Source: Paenibacillus physcomitrellae (lineage in GTDB: Bacteria > Bacillota > Bacilli > Paenibacillales > Paenibacillaceae). Taken from it: 64,000 nt of DNA. Below the pieces are notes generated by a model, which did not search any database, was not told where the DNA came from, and saw only the letters and a list, made by a program, of their open reading frames with translations. The stretch lies in contig NZ_CP022584.1 of the NCBI RefSeq assembly GCF_002240225.1, forward strand, positions 1,426,001 through 1,490,000, in the 5' to 3' direction. Shown in pieces: positions 27,188 through 36,596 of this stretch (position 1 is its first letter; the number at the start of each line of letters is the position of its first letter). The translations under genes and the position numbers were made by a program.

Positions 27188-27952
27188 CTACTCGTGAGTA
27201 GTGCCATTTTCCCCTTCTTCATCCTGGGAAGGATCCACAAAAGGCACATAAGTATCGGCTTCCAGCATCGTAATCAGACCCGGCTGCTGTGTTTCGATAA
27301 TATCGTTCAAATATTCGGCCTTCTCAGGCAGTAAAGAGACGGTTGTCAAAACCTCAAAACCGGAACGCGTGTACAGCTTGATCCGATCCGCAAAGGAAAG
27401 CGTCGGCGACGGCAGAATCTCCGAGAAATCGGAAGTCAGGTCATTGGGCATTTTAGCGAGCGTCGAGCAAAGCTTGAGCAGGTTAACCTGATCTTTCTCC
27501 CAGCCGGTCAGCATCGGTTTCTCCAGCGAAGTTCCCTGTTTGACCAGCACCTTGCTGCCGTTCGACAGATAAGCCGTCAGCTTGCCGTCATTGGATAGTT
27601 CATATGCGACCGAAGGATATTCTTTGATCGTAATGTCCACAACACCGGGAAACCGCTTGTCCACTGTTACGTTTTGAACCGAAGGGATCTTCGAAATTCG
27701 TTTGATGATCGTCCCTGCGCTTGTCCCAAAGAAACTTTCCCCGACCTGGAGTCCGCTTTGTTTAAGCAGCTCCTCGTTGGTGGAATAGGTACTGCCTCGG
27801 AAGTCGATTTCCGAGATTTTGCTCAGGGATGAGCGGAAAAACAAAACGCTGAGCAATACAATAAACAAGATGATCAGCAGCAGCACTACTTTCCTGCTCG
27901 TGTTCTTCTTCGGTTTAGGATTCTTTAAAACGGGAATATTGGATTTAGGCAT
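27188..27952 (-). CDS. divIB: Cell division protein DivIB/FtsQ
   Basis: DivIB helps the FtsL-DivIC-PBP2B complex at the septum. It has a short cytoplasmic N-terminus, one membrane segment (residues 21-45, VVLLLIILFIVLLSVLFF), then the outside POTRA/FtsQ domain (ISEIDFRGSTYSTNEELLKQ) and a beta domain; the acidic tail is disordered. The start is the ATG at 27952, six bases after CGGAG. The gene follows murA. Confidence 0.93.
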   Translation of the reverse strand: MPKSNIPVLKNPKPKKNTSRKVVLLLIILFIVLLSVLFFRSSLSKISEIDFRGSTYSTNEELLKQSGLQVGESFFGTSAGTIIKRISKIPSVQNVTVDKRFPGVVDITIKEYPSVAYELSNDGKLTAYLSNGSKVLVKQGTSLEKPMLTGWEKDQVNLLKLCSTLAKMPNDLTSDFSEILPSPTLSFADRIKLYTRSGFEVLTTVSLLPEKAEYLNDIIETQQPGLITMLEADTYVPFVDPSQDEEGENGTTHE

Positions 27953-28013
27953 AATCATCTCCGAAAAAGCCTTTGATCCCCTCCAGCAGGAGGGGATGAC
28001 AAGAGGCGTATAT

Positions 28014-29294
28014 TCAAGCCGGGTCGAGCTGCTTCAGCAGGGGTGTTTCACGATAAACCACGGCGCCCAGCGATTGGAACATCTCTTCAATACGTTCATA
28101 TCCCCGGTCGATATGATGAATCTGTTCTACCGTCGTTTTCCCTTGGGCAGCAAGACCTGCTATCACTAACGCTGCACCGGCCCTAAGATCCGTGGCCTCA
28201 ACGGTAGCGCCGTATAGACGAGGGACACCCCGGATAATCGCCGAATGCAGATCCACCGTAATATCGGCTCCCATCCGCACCAGTTCACCCACATGCTTAA
28301 ACCGTCCTTCAAATACGGTTTCTTTGATGATGCTGGTTGCGTCCGCCAAAGAGAGCAGTACCATAATCTGAGATTGCAGATCCGTAGGAAAAGCCGGATA
28401 AGGCGATGTCACGATACGGTCTACCGCTTTGGGACGCGTCAATCCGTTGACACTAATTATATCATCGTAAGCCCTGATTTGGATACCGGCCCGGCGCAGC
28501 ACATGCAGCAGTGACACCAGATGCGACGGGTTGCTGTTCCGGAGCGTAATGCTGCCCCGCGTGGCTGCTGCCGCGATCAGCGCAGTTCCGGCTACGATGC
28601 GGTCAGGAATGATTTCGTATTCGCAGGGAACAAGCTTCTTCACGCCCTGAATCGTAATCGTATCCGTTCCGGCACCGCTGATGGATGCGCCCATGGTGTT
28701 CAGGAAATTCTGCAAATCCTGAATCTCCGGTTCACGTGCCGCATTGGTCAGCGTTGTCCTTCCTTCTGCCAGCACGGCGGCCATCATAATATTTTCGGTT
28801 GCCCCGACACTTGGAAAATCCAGATGGATATCCGTTCCTTTAAGCTTTGCTGCAGCACAGCGAATTTGGCCGCCGGATTCCTCAATGACGGCCCCAAGCG
28901 CTTCCAGACCGCTTAGATGCATATCAATTTTGCGTTCCCCGATTGCACATCCTCCAGGCTGATAGATAAACACTTCTCCGAATCTGGCGAGCAGCGGTCC
29001 CATCAGAAAGATGGAGGATCGCATCAGCTTCATCAAATCTTCAGGCACATGGGATGAATCGGCTTTGGAAGAATCAATCGTCACTTCATCGCCGTTTCTT
29101 ACGACTTCACATCCAAGACGGGTTAATATGCCCAACATGACCTCAATATCCAGCAGGCGCGGAACATTGCGAAGACGTACTGTCCCATCGGCCAGCAAAC
29201 TGGCCGCCATAATCGGCAGAGCCGCGTTCTTCGCTCCATGGATTCTAATGGTTCCTGAGAGGGGTTTCCCGCCTTCAATCACCAATTTGTCCAA
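28014..29294 (-). CDS. murA: UDP-N-acetylglucosamine 1-carboxyvinyltransferase (MurA)
   Basis: MurA transfers enolpyruvate from PEP to UDP-GlcNAc, the first committed step of peptidoglycan synthesis. The catalytic Cys, target of fosfomycin, is in PGGCAIGERKIDMHL near residue 116. The N-terminus DKLVIEGGKPLSGTIRIHGAKNAALP is family-typical; the Lys of AKNAALP is an active-site residue. The start is TTG at 29294 with GGAGGTGAT upstream, giving 426 residues. In B. subtilis murAA is outside this cluster, so its presence between murB and divIB is notable. Confidence 0.97.
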   Translation of the reverse strand: MDKLVIEGGKPLSGTIRIHGAKNAALPIMAASLLADGTVRLRNVPRLLDIEVMLGILTRLGCEVVRNGDEVTIDSSKADSSHVPEDLMKLMRSSIFLMGPLLARFGEVFIYQPGGCAIGERKIDMHLSGLEALGAVIEESGGQIRCAAAKLKGTDIHLDFPSVGATENIMMAAVLAEGRTTLTNAAREPEIQDLQNFLNTMGASISGAGTDTITIQGVKKLVPCEYEIIPDRIVAGTALIAAAATRGSITLRNSNPSHLVSLLHVLRRAGIQIRAYDDIISVNGLTRPKAVDRIVTSPYPAFPTDLQSQIMVLLSLADATSIIKETVFEGRFKHVGELVRMGADITVDLHSAIIRGVPRLYGATVEATDLRAGAALVIAGLAAQGKTTVEQIHHIDRGYERIEEMFQSLGAVVYRETPLLKQLDPA

Positions 29295-29310
29295 TGTATC
29301 ACCTCCGAGT

Positions 29311-30216
29311 TTACCGCTCACCCACCACAAATACTTCAGGAACGAGTTCAACTCCGTAATGGCTTGCAATCGTACTCCTGATTTGATTCATGAGAGTGAG
29401 AACGTCCTCCGCTTTCGCTTGCCCAGTGTTGACGATAAAATTGGCATGAACCCCGGAAATCTCGGCGCCGCCTACCCGGGTTCCTTTTAAACCCGCCGAT
29501 TCGATCAGCCTTGCGGCAAAATCGCCGGGGGGATTCCGGAACACACTGCCGGCGCACGGCATTTGAAGCGGCTGCGTATTTCTGCGCCGTTCCTTAAAGG
29601 CGGCCATGGAAGCTCTGATGGATTCCGCATTGCCTTCCTCCAGCTCGAATACAGCCCCGACTACAGCCCCTTTCGTGCCATGAAGGAAAGAATGCCGGTA
29701 TTGAAAGCCCATTCCCTCAGCCCCGCAGGTTACCAATTCACCGTTCTCCAGTACAATTTCAGCAGACTTAAATACTCGCGACACATCAGACCCGTGAGCT
29801 CCGGCGTTCATATAAACGGCGCCGCCGACAGTGCCAGGAATTCCCGAAGCAAATTCCAGTCCCGTAAGCCCTCGTTTGCCGGCCATTATACTTAGACTGA
29901 CGAACGAGGTTCCTCCGCCGGCCTGCACTTCCCTGCCCCGGAACTCGGCAAATTCAAAAGACTTGCCAAGCTTGATCACAGCTCCGCGGATTCCTTTATC
30001 AGAGACAAGCAGATTGGAGCCTTTGCCCAGCAGCATCCAGGGCACGCGCTGCTCGTGAAGGAACCGGATCAACGTCTGAAGCTGGCCTTTATGCTCGGGG
30101 ATTACTAGAACATCCGCTGGTCCGCCGATCTTCCAAGTAGTATGTCTGGACATCGGTTCGTCCGGCAGGACGGCACCGGTCTCATGTTCGGTTAACTGTG
30201 AGATCCATTGCTGCAA
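29311..30216 (-). CDS. murB: UDP-N-acetylenolpyruvoylglucosamine reductase (MurB)
   Basis: MurB reduces the MurA product to UDP-MurNAc, using FAD and NADPH. FAD-binding elements TTWKIGGPADVLVIPE and LGKGSNLLVSDKGIRGAVI are present, with the type II active-site stretch AGGGTSFVSLS, SGIPGTVGGAVYMNAGAHG and a Ser in AGSVFRNPPG. At 301 residues it has the usual type II length. The start is TTG, 7 bases after GGAGGGG. It is next to murA, so the two steps are coupled. Confidence 0.96.
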   Translation of the reverse strand: MQQWISQLTEHETGAVLPDEPMSRHTTWKIGGPADVLVIPEHKGQLQTLIRFLHEQRVPWMLLGKGSNLLVSDKGIRGAVIKLGKSFEFAEFRGREVQAGGGTSFVSLSIMAGKRGLTGLEFASGIPGTVGGAVYMNAGAHGSDVSRVFKSAEIVLENGELVTCGAEGMGFQYRHSFLHGTKGAVVGAVFELEEGNAESIRASMAAFKERRRNTQPLQMPCAGSVFRNPPGDFAARLIESAGLKGTRVGGAEISGVHANFIVNTGQAKAEDVLTLMNQIRSTIASHYGVELVPEVFVVGER

Positions 30217-30490
30217 GCGTAATCCCCTCCTATGAGCTTCGGCTGCCTTGCTCCGCAGATCCCAGTAGCTTCGGGCCGATGCCGTCTGCCATCCCGTTCA
30301 TGTCGCTGGCTGCATTCTCTTCGGGTGATTGTCACGATTATAGGGTATCTTATGAAAACCTCTTACAGAGTGTGACAATTGCCCGTATGAGCAGTAAGGT
30401 CTTCGGCCTCCGCCCCAAGTCCCAAAGGCTCCCCGCTTCTGTTTTGCTGCCCTTAGGTATTCCCTGGCTTTACTCGCTGCTTACCTGTCT
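30217..30490 (-). other. Gap between murG and murB with an inverted repeat and a possible small ORF
   Basis: This 274-base gap contains ATTGTCAC (30328-30335) and its exact complement GTGACAAT (30372-30379), flanking a sequence that includes CTATAAT on the minus strand. A 23-codon minus-strand reading frame (30230-30301) starts with ATG and ends exactly at the murB ribosome site, but it has no clear ribosome site of its own. A promoter for murB is plausible. Confidence 0.45.
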
Positions 30491-31603
30491 TCAGCCTTTA
30501 CTTCCAGCCAAACCGCGCAGAAGCTCCACGATAACATGAGCCGAATCCGGCTTGCCCAGCTTCCGGGCTGCATCAGCCATCGCTTCCCTGGCCGGTTCAT
30601 CCTTCATCAGCCGCTGGATCTCCTGAAATAACGTTTGTCCGGAGAGATTTGTTTCCAAAATGACGGAAGCTGCTCCTGCGGCTTCCAGGTTGCGAGCATT
30701 CTTCTCCTGATGATTGTTCGTTACGTTTGGCGAAGGAATCAGGATCGAAGGAATGCCGAGCGACGTTACCTCAGCCAGGAACGAAGCCCCGGAACGGCCG
30801 GCGATCACCTTCGTAGCCGCCAGCACCTCAGGCATGTTGTGTATGTAAGGCAGTACATGAAGCCTCGATGGCATCCTGCCCGCTTTTTTGCGAATTTCCT
30901 TTACGGTTGCCTCATAATAGCTTTCTCCTGTTACATATACAAAATGGACATTCGGCAGCTTCTCGGTTAAGGGAGCCATGTCAATCATGGCGTCGTTAAT
31001 CGCTTTAGCGCCTCTGCTCCCTCCAGCTACCAATACCAGATCACTGCCAGCCGGAAGTCCTAGGGAAGCATATCCGCGCTCCTTATCGGCTTTAAAGACA
31101 GTCGTCGCCCGGGGATTCCCCGTGTATTCTACCGCTTTGGCCGCCGGAAAAGCCTGCTCTGTTCCTTCAAAGCTTACAGCCACCGTATTTACATATTTGC
31201 TTAAAAACTTGTTGGTCAGCCCTGGAACCGCATTCTGCTCGTGAATGACCGTCGGGATGCCCAGCTTTGCTGCGGCATACACAACAGGACCGCACACGTA
31301 ACCCCCTGTGCCGATCACCGCATCCGGCTTAAATTCTTTAAGCAGCCGCCTTGATGTGCGAACCCCTTTAATAAACCGCATAACCGTCTTAACGTTGTCC
31401 AATGAAAGCTTGCGGCGGAAGCCCGTAATTTCGATAGCTTCAAACCGGATATTTTCCTTCGGAACAAGCTTGCTTTCAAGCCCTTTGGTTCCTCCGATAT
31501 ACAAAAATTCCGTTCCCGGAACCTCTTCACTGAATTGCTTCGCTACGGCAAGCGCCGGATAAATGTGACCGCCCGTGCCGCCGCCCGTGAGCACAATTCG
31601 CAT
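30491..31603 (-). CDS. murG: MurG, lipid II-forming GlcNAc transferase
   Basis: MurG adds GlcNAc to lipid I on the inner face of the membrane to give lipid II. The GT-B fold signatures TGGGTGGHIYPALAVA at the N-terminus and the second glycine-rich loop VAGGSRGAKAIND, plus the donor-site GRSGASFLAEVTSLGIPSIL, are all seen. The length of 370 residues is normal. The start overlaps the end region of spoVE (AGGTGATCTTATG). Confidence 0.97.
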   Translation of the reverse strand: MRIVLTGGGTGGHIYPALAVAKQFSEEVPGTEFLYIGGTKGLESKLVPKENIRFEAIEITGFRRKLSLDNVKTVMRFIKGVRTSRRLLKEFKPDAVIGTGGYVCGPVVYAAAKLGIPTVIHEQNAVPGLTNKFLSKYVNTVAVSFEGTEQAFPAAKAVEYTGNPRATTVFKADKERGYASLGLPAGSDLVLVAGGSRGAKAINDAMIDMAPLTEKLPNVHFVYVTGESYYEATVKEIRKKAGRMPSRLHVLPYIHNMPEVLAATKVIAGRSGASFLAEVTSLGIPSILIPSPNVTNNHQEKNARNLEAAGAASVILETNLSGQTLFQEIQRLMKDEPAREAMADAARKLGKPDSAHVIVELLRGLAGSKG

Positions 31604-31607
31604 AAGA

Positions 31608-32705
31608 TCACCTCGCGTGCCGGGATAGATTCAGCAGGATGCCCAGCGCCGTCAGCATCAGCGTCAGCGATGAACCGCCGTAGCTGATGAGCGGGAGCGT
31701 AATCCCCGTCACCGGCATCAACCCAATGACTACCCCGATATTAATAATTACTTGTATAGCTACCATGCCCACAATGCCGACGGCCAGAAAGCTGCCGAAT
31801 TTATCGTCGATCGTCATCGCTACCCGCATGCCTCTCCAGACGAGAATCAGAAACAGGAGCAGCACCAGCGTACCGCCTATAAAGCCCAGTTCCTCCGACA
31901 AGATTGAGAATATAAAGTCCGTCTGCGGCTCCGGAACATAGCTGTATTTCTGCCGGCTCATGCCAAGTCCAAGCCCAGCCAGTCCGCCAGGTCCGATCGC
32001 ATAAAGCGACTGGATGATTTGATAACCAGCGCCAAGCGGATCCGACCATGGATCCAGGAAAGCGGTAATCCGCTTCAACCGGTAAGGAGCCGCCAGAACG
32101 AGGCCCACAAACCCAGCTACCCCCAGCAGGGCTAGTCCGGCCAAATGCTGGAAACGTGCGCCCGCCGTAAAAATAATCAGCATAGCTGCCCCCATCATGA
32201 CCGTGCCTGTGCCCAAATCGGGCTGCAGCATGATCAGGCCAAAGGCCAGTCCGCTGACACCGAGCGGAGGGAGCAAACCTTTCACGAAACGGCTAATGTC
32301 GTAAGTATCCTTGCTGAGCCAATACGACAGAAACAAGATCATGCCCAGCTTCATAAACTCCGAGGGCTGGATCCCGAACGAACTAATGCCAAGCCAGCTG
32401 CGTGCACCGCCGCGGACCGCACCGATGCCGGGGATCAGCACGATGACCAGCAGACCGAAACAGACCAGCAGACCCAGCTTGGCATATTTCCGCAGCCGCC
32501 GATAGTCGAAGTTCATCATAAAGAACATAGCAATCAAACCTAGGAAAGCAAACAAGAGCTGTCTCTTCAAGAAATAAAAAGAGTCCCCGTGATCATGAAA
32601 CCCCAGCACGGACCCTGCGCTGTATACCATGACCATTCCAATCGCCAGCAGGCTCAAAATGCAGATTAGAAGCCAAATGTCCGGCGCACGGCGCAACTTG
32701 CTCAT
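31608..32705 (-). CDS. spoVE: SpoVE-type SEDS peptidoglycan glycosyltransferase (FtsW/RodA family)
   Basis: SEDS proteins polymerise lipid II; SpoVE makes spore cortex in the mother cell and works with SpoVD. The protein has about ten membrane segments and the SEDS motifs SWLGISSFGIQPSEFMKLG, QPDLGTG and the C-terminal PLISYGGSSL. The 365 residues match SpoVE (366). The ATG at 32705 follows TGAGGTGG at 9 bases; an upstream GTG at 32750 is less likely. It is in the B. subtilis position (murD-spoVE-murG). No second FtsW gene is in the window, so it might also serve vegetative division. Confidence 0.9.
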   Translation of the reverse strand: MSKLRRAPDIWLLICILSLLAIGMVMVYSAGSVLGFHDHGDSFYFLKRQLLFAFLGLIAMFFMMNFDYRRLRKYAKLGLLVCFGLLVIVLIPGIGAVRGGARSWLGISSFGIQPSEFMKLGMILFLSYWLSKDTYDISRFVKGLLPPLGVSGLAFGLIMLQPDLGTGTVMMGAAMLIIFTAGARFQHLAGLALLGVAGFVGLVLAAPYRLKRITAFLDPWSDPLGAGYQIIQSLYAIGPGGLAGLGLGMSRQKYSYVPEPQTDFIFSILSEELGFIGGTLVLLLFLILVWRGMRVAMTIDDKFGSFLAVGIVGMVAIQVIINIGVVIGLMPVTGITLPLISYGGSSLTLMLTALGILLNLSRHAR

Positions 32706-32758
32706 AAGCGGAAGCCACCTCATATGCAGAAGTAGGGGCTTGTCAGACACCCCCCTAC

Positions 32759-34183
32759 TTAAAGGTTATGCACCGCCTCTTTAAAAATGCGTCCACGCTC
32801 TTCATAGGAATCAAACATATCCCAGCTTGCACAGGCCGGAGACAACAATACCACATCTCCTGTACCCGCCAGCCCTTCGGCTTCCCGGATCGCGCGGCGC
32901 AGCGTTTCGGCGGCGTCCTCTTCATTATCGACGACGATCACGGAGGATATCCCCGCCAGCTTGGCGACCTGCGCGATTTTCTCTTTGGTCTGCCCCAGGG
33001 TAACAACAGCTTTCACTTTATCCTGCAGAGAGGGCAGGAGATCCATATAATCGGATCCGCGGTCCAGCCCGCCCGCAATCAATACGATAGGTCCGCTAAG
33101 GGCGCCTAGCGCCATAGCAGTTGCTTTGGAGTTGGTAGCTTTGGAGTTGTTGTAATAGACAACACCGTTCTTCTCTTCCACAAACTCCAGACGGTGTTCA
33201 ACACCGCGGAAGCTGCGGAGCGGCTCGGCCAGCTTGGCTGGTTCGGCTCCAGCAGCGATAGCGCAGGCTGCAGCCGCAAGCGCGTCCTCCACATTGAAAC
33301 GTCCCGGGAGACCAATCTCCGAAGTGTGCACCAATGTGATCGCTTCTCCATCAGCTTTACGGTAAATGACTTGCCGGTCCAGGTTGTCATCTTCTTTATC
33401 GGCATAAGGAGGCTCGACGTAAATACCGCCCTGAGGCAGCCGCTCCGTCATGGAGAACGGCAGCAGCTGTGCTTGGATATAAGGCACAAGCTCACGGCAG
33501 ACCGGGTCATCCCAGTTCAGGATCGCCGTATCGGTTTCCTGCTGATTAGCGAACAGCTTAGCTTTGGAGGCAATATAGTCCTCCATCGTTTTGTGATAAT
33601 CCAGATGCGTCTCGACCACATTAAGCAGACAAGCGACCCGCGGGCGGAACGCCTGCGTGCCTTTGAGCTGAAAACTGCTGAGCTCAACGACCATATAGTC
33701 GTCCTCCGTCGCCTTCAGCGAAGCCTCCGTCAGCGGAATGCCGATATTGCCGGCAACGATCGGCGATAACCCCGCTGCTTCGAGCATTTTTCCCGTCCAG
33801 GTGGTCGTAGTCGTCTTACCGTTCGAGCCGGTGATGCCGATCATCGGAGCCTTGCACAGCCAGTAAGCAACCTCCACCTCGGTTACAACCTCAATCCCCA
33901 GCTCCAGAGCTGTCTGTACAGGAGGTGCCGTATAGGGGATACCCGGGTTTTTAATAACCAAAGATGTCCCCTTGTGAATCAGCCCCTCAGGATGTCCGCC
34001 GCAAACAACAGAAATTCCCAAAGCCTCCAATTCGGATGCTTCGGGACATTCGGACCTGTCTTTTTTATCGTTAACGATGACATTGGCTCCAAGCTTAAAC
34101 ATAACCTTCGCTACTTCGAGCCCGCTTCTTGCGAGGCCCAGGACAACGACATCTTGTCCGCGATAATGTTCAGGATGATTCAT
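32759..34183 (-). CDS. murD: UDP-N-acetylmuramoyl-L-alanine--D-glutamate ligase
   Basis: MurD adds D-glutamate to the peptidoglycan precursor. It has the UDP-binding N-terminal domain (VVVLGLARSGLEVAKV), the ATP P-loop GITGSNGKTTTTTW (near residues 115-128) and the C-terminal ligase domain. The length of 474 residues is normal. It lies between mraY and spoVE, with three bases between stop and start. Confidence 0.96.
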   Translation of the reverse strand: MNHPEHYRGQDVVVLGLARSGLEVAKVMFKLGANVIVNDKKDRSECPEASELEALGISVVCGGHPEGLIHKGTSLVIKNPGIPYTAPPVQTALELGIEVVTEVEVAYWLCKAPMIGITGSNGKTTTTTWTGKMLEAAGLSPIVAGNIGIPLTEASLKATEDDYMVVELSSFQLKGTQAFRPRVACLLNVVETHLDYHKTMEDYIASKAKLFANQQETDTAILNWDDPVCRELVPYIQAQLLPFSMTERLPQGGIYVEPPYADKEDDNLDRQVIYRKADGEAITLVHTSEIGLPGRFNVEDALAAAACAIAAGAEPAKLAEPLRSFRGVEHRLEFVEEKNGVVYYNNSKATNSKATAMALGALSGPIVLIAGGLDRGSDYMDLLPSLQDKVKAVVTLGQTKEKIAQVAKLAGISSVIVVDNEEDAAETLRRAIREAEGLAGTGDVVLLSPACASWDMFDSYEERGRIFKEAVHNL

Positions 34184-34186
34184 AAC

Positions 34187-35155
34187 CTACAACCCCTTAT
34201 TGAGATAAAGTCCGATACCTGCAAGCACAAGCCCAACCGCCCAGAAGGTCACGACAACCCGCCATTCCGACCAGCCGGACAGCTCGAAGTGATGATGGAT
34301 CGGGCTCATTTTGAAAATCCGTTTGCCGCGGAGTTTAAAGGAACCGACCTGCAGCACCACCGACAGCATTTCAATCACAAAAATACCGCCGATCACGAGG
34401 AACAAAAGCTCGCTTTTGGTGACAATCGCAATCGCCGCGATCGCTCCTCCGATGCCAAGGGATCCGGTATCCCCCATAAACACTTTGGCTGGATGCGCAT
34501 TAAAGACCAGGAAGCCCAGCACAGCACCAATCATTGCGGCCGCACATACAGCTGCAGGCAGTGAAGTCGCCTGAATGGCTACGACGGCAAAAGCGCCGAA
34601 AGCAATTGCGCTCACGCCCGACAGCAGCCCGTCAAGACCATCTGTAAAGTTCACCGCGTTGCTGACGGCCAGCATCATAACCACAATAAACGGATAATAA
34701 AACCAGCCGGTCCAGTCAAAGGAATAATCCGTGCCAGGAATGCCAATAGCCGTGCTGTGGCCATTGCGGATCAAGAGAATGCAAATAATAACGGAAAACA
34801 GGAGCTGGCCGAACAGTTTTTGCTTCGCCGTCAAACCCAGCGAGCGTTTAAACACGATCTTAATGTAATCGTCCAGAAAGCCGACCAGGCCGAATCCTAG
34901 AGAAGCGATAAGCAGCACATAAAAGTCGGTATCCATTTTATTCGTAAATTTCAGAAAGGCAATGGTAAAAGCCACCATAATAATGATGCCGCCCATCGTT
35001 GGGGTACCGGCCTTCTTCAAATGGCTTTGCGGGCCTTCGCCCCGAATCTGCTGTCCGAACTTCAGGCGGCGCAGCAGGGGAATGAACAGCGGTGCAGCAA
35101 TCACGGCGAGAATAAAGGAAACGCCGATCGTTAACAGTATAAGTTGAAAATCCAT
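34187..35155 (-). CDS. mraY: Phospho-N-acetylmuramoyl-pentapeptide transferase (MraY)
   Basis: MraY joins UDP-MurNAc-pentapeptide to undecaprenyl phosphate to form lipid I. The polytopic protein of 322 residues has the active-site motifs GFLDDYIKI, AVNFTDGLDGLLSG and MSPIHHHFELSGWSE. The start is the ATG at 35155 (MDFQLILL), with AAAGGGGAC upstream; an earlier in-frame start lies inside murF and is rejected. Confidence 0.97.
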   Translation of the reverse strand: MDFQLILLTIGVSFILAVIAAPLFIPLLRRLKFGQQIRGEGPQSHLKKAGTPTMGGIIIMVAFTIAFLKFTNKMDTDFYVLLIASLGFGLVGFLDDYIKIVFKRSLGLTAKQKLFGQLLFSVIICILLIRNGHSTAIGIPGTDYSFDWTGWFYYPFIVVMMLAVSNAVNFTDGLDGLLSGVSAIAFGAFAVVAIQATSLPAAVCAAAMIGAVLGFLVFNAHPAKVFMGDTGSLGIGGAIAAIAIVTKSELLFLVIGGIFVIEMLSVVLQVGSFKLRGKRIFKMSPIHHHFELSGWSEWRVVVTFWAVGLVLAGIGLYLNKGL

Positions 35156-35171
35156 AATGGGTCCCCTTTCG

Positions 35172-36596
35172 CTATGATTGATTTCTTGTAAAATGTTGAA
35201 TGGCCTGCGCCACTTCTTCCAGCCGGTTGCCTCTTGAAGCTTTGACAAGCACCACGTCATCCGGCTGGATTATGGCCTCAAGCGCCTCAATCAGCTTCGA
35301 CTTGTCGCTGAAAGCCTGCACCGTCCCTGCCGGCAGCTGCTCGGCAGCTCCCTCTGCAATAAATGCACCTAACGCTCCGTAAGTAAATATCAGGTCCGCT
35401 TTATCCGGTGTAATAAACAAACCTACCTCCCGGTGCATGTGCTCCGCATCCGCGCCCAGTTCCAGCATATCGCCCAGAACAACGATTCTGCGGCTATACC
35501 CGTTCATGGAGGCCAATACTTCCAAAGCCGCCCGCATCGAGGTTGGACTGGCGTTATAAGCATCATTTAGAATCGTAACGCCGCTCGTCCCCTTTAGGAG
35601 TTCGATTCGCATACCGGTCAATTTCGTCTGTTCGAGCCCTTGACGGATATTCTCGGCGTTCACCTTATAATGGGCTGCTACGGCCATTGCTGCCAGCGCG
35701 TTGGCCACATTATGTTTGCCCAGCAGCGGCAGCGTATAGGCGGTTTGCGGATAATAACGGCTGGCTGTAAAGGTTGTTCCGGCCTCCTGGAACATCATGC
35801 CGGTCGGATAAAGATCATTGTTCTCGCCTAACCCGAAGGTCAAGGTCTGAAGCCCTTCAGGCTTTACGGTTTCCCGTTCGCCCAGAACCTGAGGAATCAG
35901 CGGCTCATCTCCGTTGTAAACAAACAAGCCGTTCGGCTTCATCCCCGCCAGAATTTCCAGCTTCGCTCGGGCGATCTCTTCTCGGGATCCCAAATGCTCC
36001 AGGTGGGACTCGCCGATATTAGTCACGATCGCCGTTTCCGGATGCGCAATAGAAGAGAGCAGCTCGATTTCACGGCGGGCGCTCATGCCCATCTCCAGCA
36101 CGGCCATTTCCGTATCCTCCGGCATGGAGAGGATTGTGATCGGCAAGCCGATATGATTATTATAATTGCCCTGTGTTTTATGCACCTTATAGGTGGTAGA
36201 CAGAAGGGACGTTACAATATCTTTGGTTGTCGTTTTGCCGTTGCTGCCCGTAATGCCAATGACACGGGCCCCGCTTTGCTCCAGATAAGCTTTAGCAAGC
36301 TGCTGGAGGGCCAATAACGTGTCCTCCACCAGGATTACCGGACCTTCAGCCGGATAATCGTCTTGGCTGCGGGACCAGAGCACGGCTCCCGCTCCCTGAC
36401 GAAGGCACTCGGCTGCAAAATCATGGCCGTCAAAGTTCTCCCCGACCAAAGGAACGAACAAAACGTTGTCTGTCAGCTTACGAGAATCTGTCGTAACGCC
36501 CTGAAGGAGAGCATCTGCTTCCGCATCCCGGCCGGCCGGCATTTTTAATTGTCCACCGCACATCGCGGCAATTTCTTGTAAAGTTCTTGTTATCAC
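35172..36596 (-). CDS. murF: UDP-MurNAc-tripeptide--D-Ala-D-Ala ligase
   Basis: MurF adds D-Ala-D-Ala, completing the pentapeptide. The P-loop GITGSNGKTTTKDIV (near residues 112-126), the LEMGMSARREIELL segment and the C-terminal ligase domain are present (474 residues). The start is a GTG that overlaps the murE stop (GTGA), so coupling is likely. Confidence 0.96.
   Translation of the reverse strand: MITRTLQEIAAMCGGQLKMPAGRDAEADALLQGVTTDSRKLTDNVLFVPLVGENFDGHDFAAECLRQGAGAVLWSRSQDDYPAEGPVILVEDTLLALQQLAKAYLEQSGARVIGITGSNGKTTTKDIVTSLLSTTYKVHKTQGNYNNHIGLPITILSMPEDTEMAVLEMGMSARREIELLSSIAHPETAIVTNIGESHLEHLGSREEIARAKLEILAGMKPNGLFVYNGDEPLIPQVLGERETVKPEGLQTLTFGLGENNDLYPTGMMFQEAGTTFTASRYYPQTAYTLPLLGKHNVANALAAMAVAAHYKVNAENIRQGLEQTKLTGMRIELLKGTSGVTILNDAYNASPTSMRAALEVLASMNGYSRRIVVLGDMLELGADAEHMHREVGLFITPDKADLIFTYGALGAFIAEGAAEQLPAGTVQAFSDKSKLIEALEAIIQPDDVVLVKASRGNRLEEVAQAIQHFTRNQS

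Noticed and set aside
30198-30539. A 113-codon plus-strand frame between murB and murG
   Set aside because: It overlaps both genes on the opposite strand, has no ribosome site and no recognisable motif.
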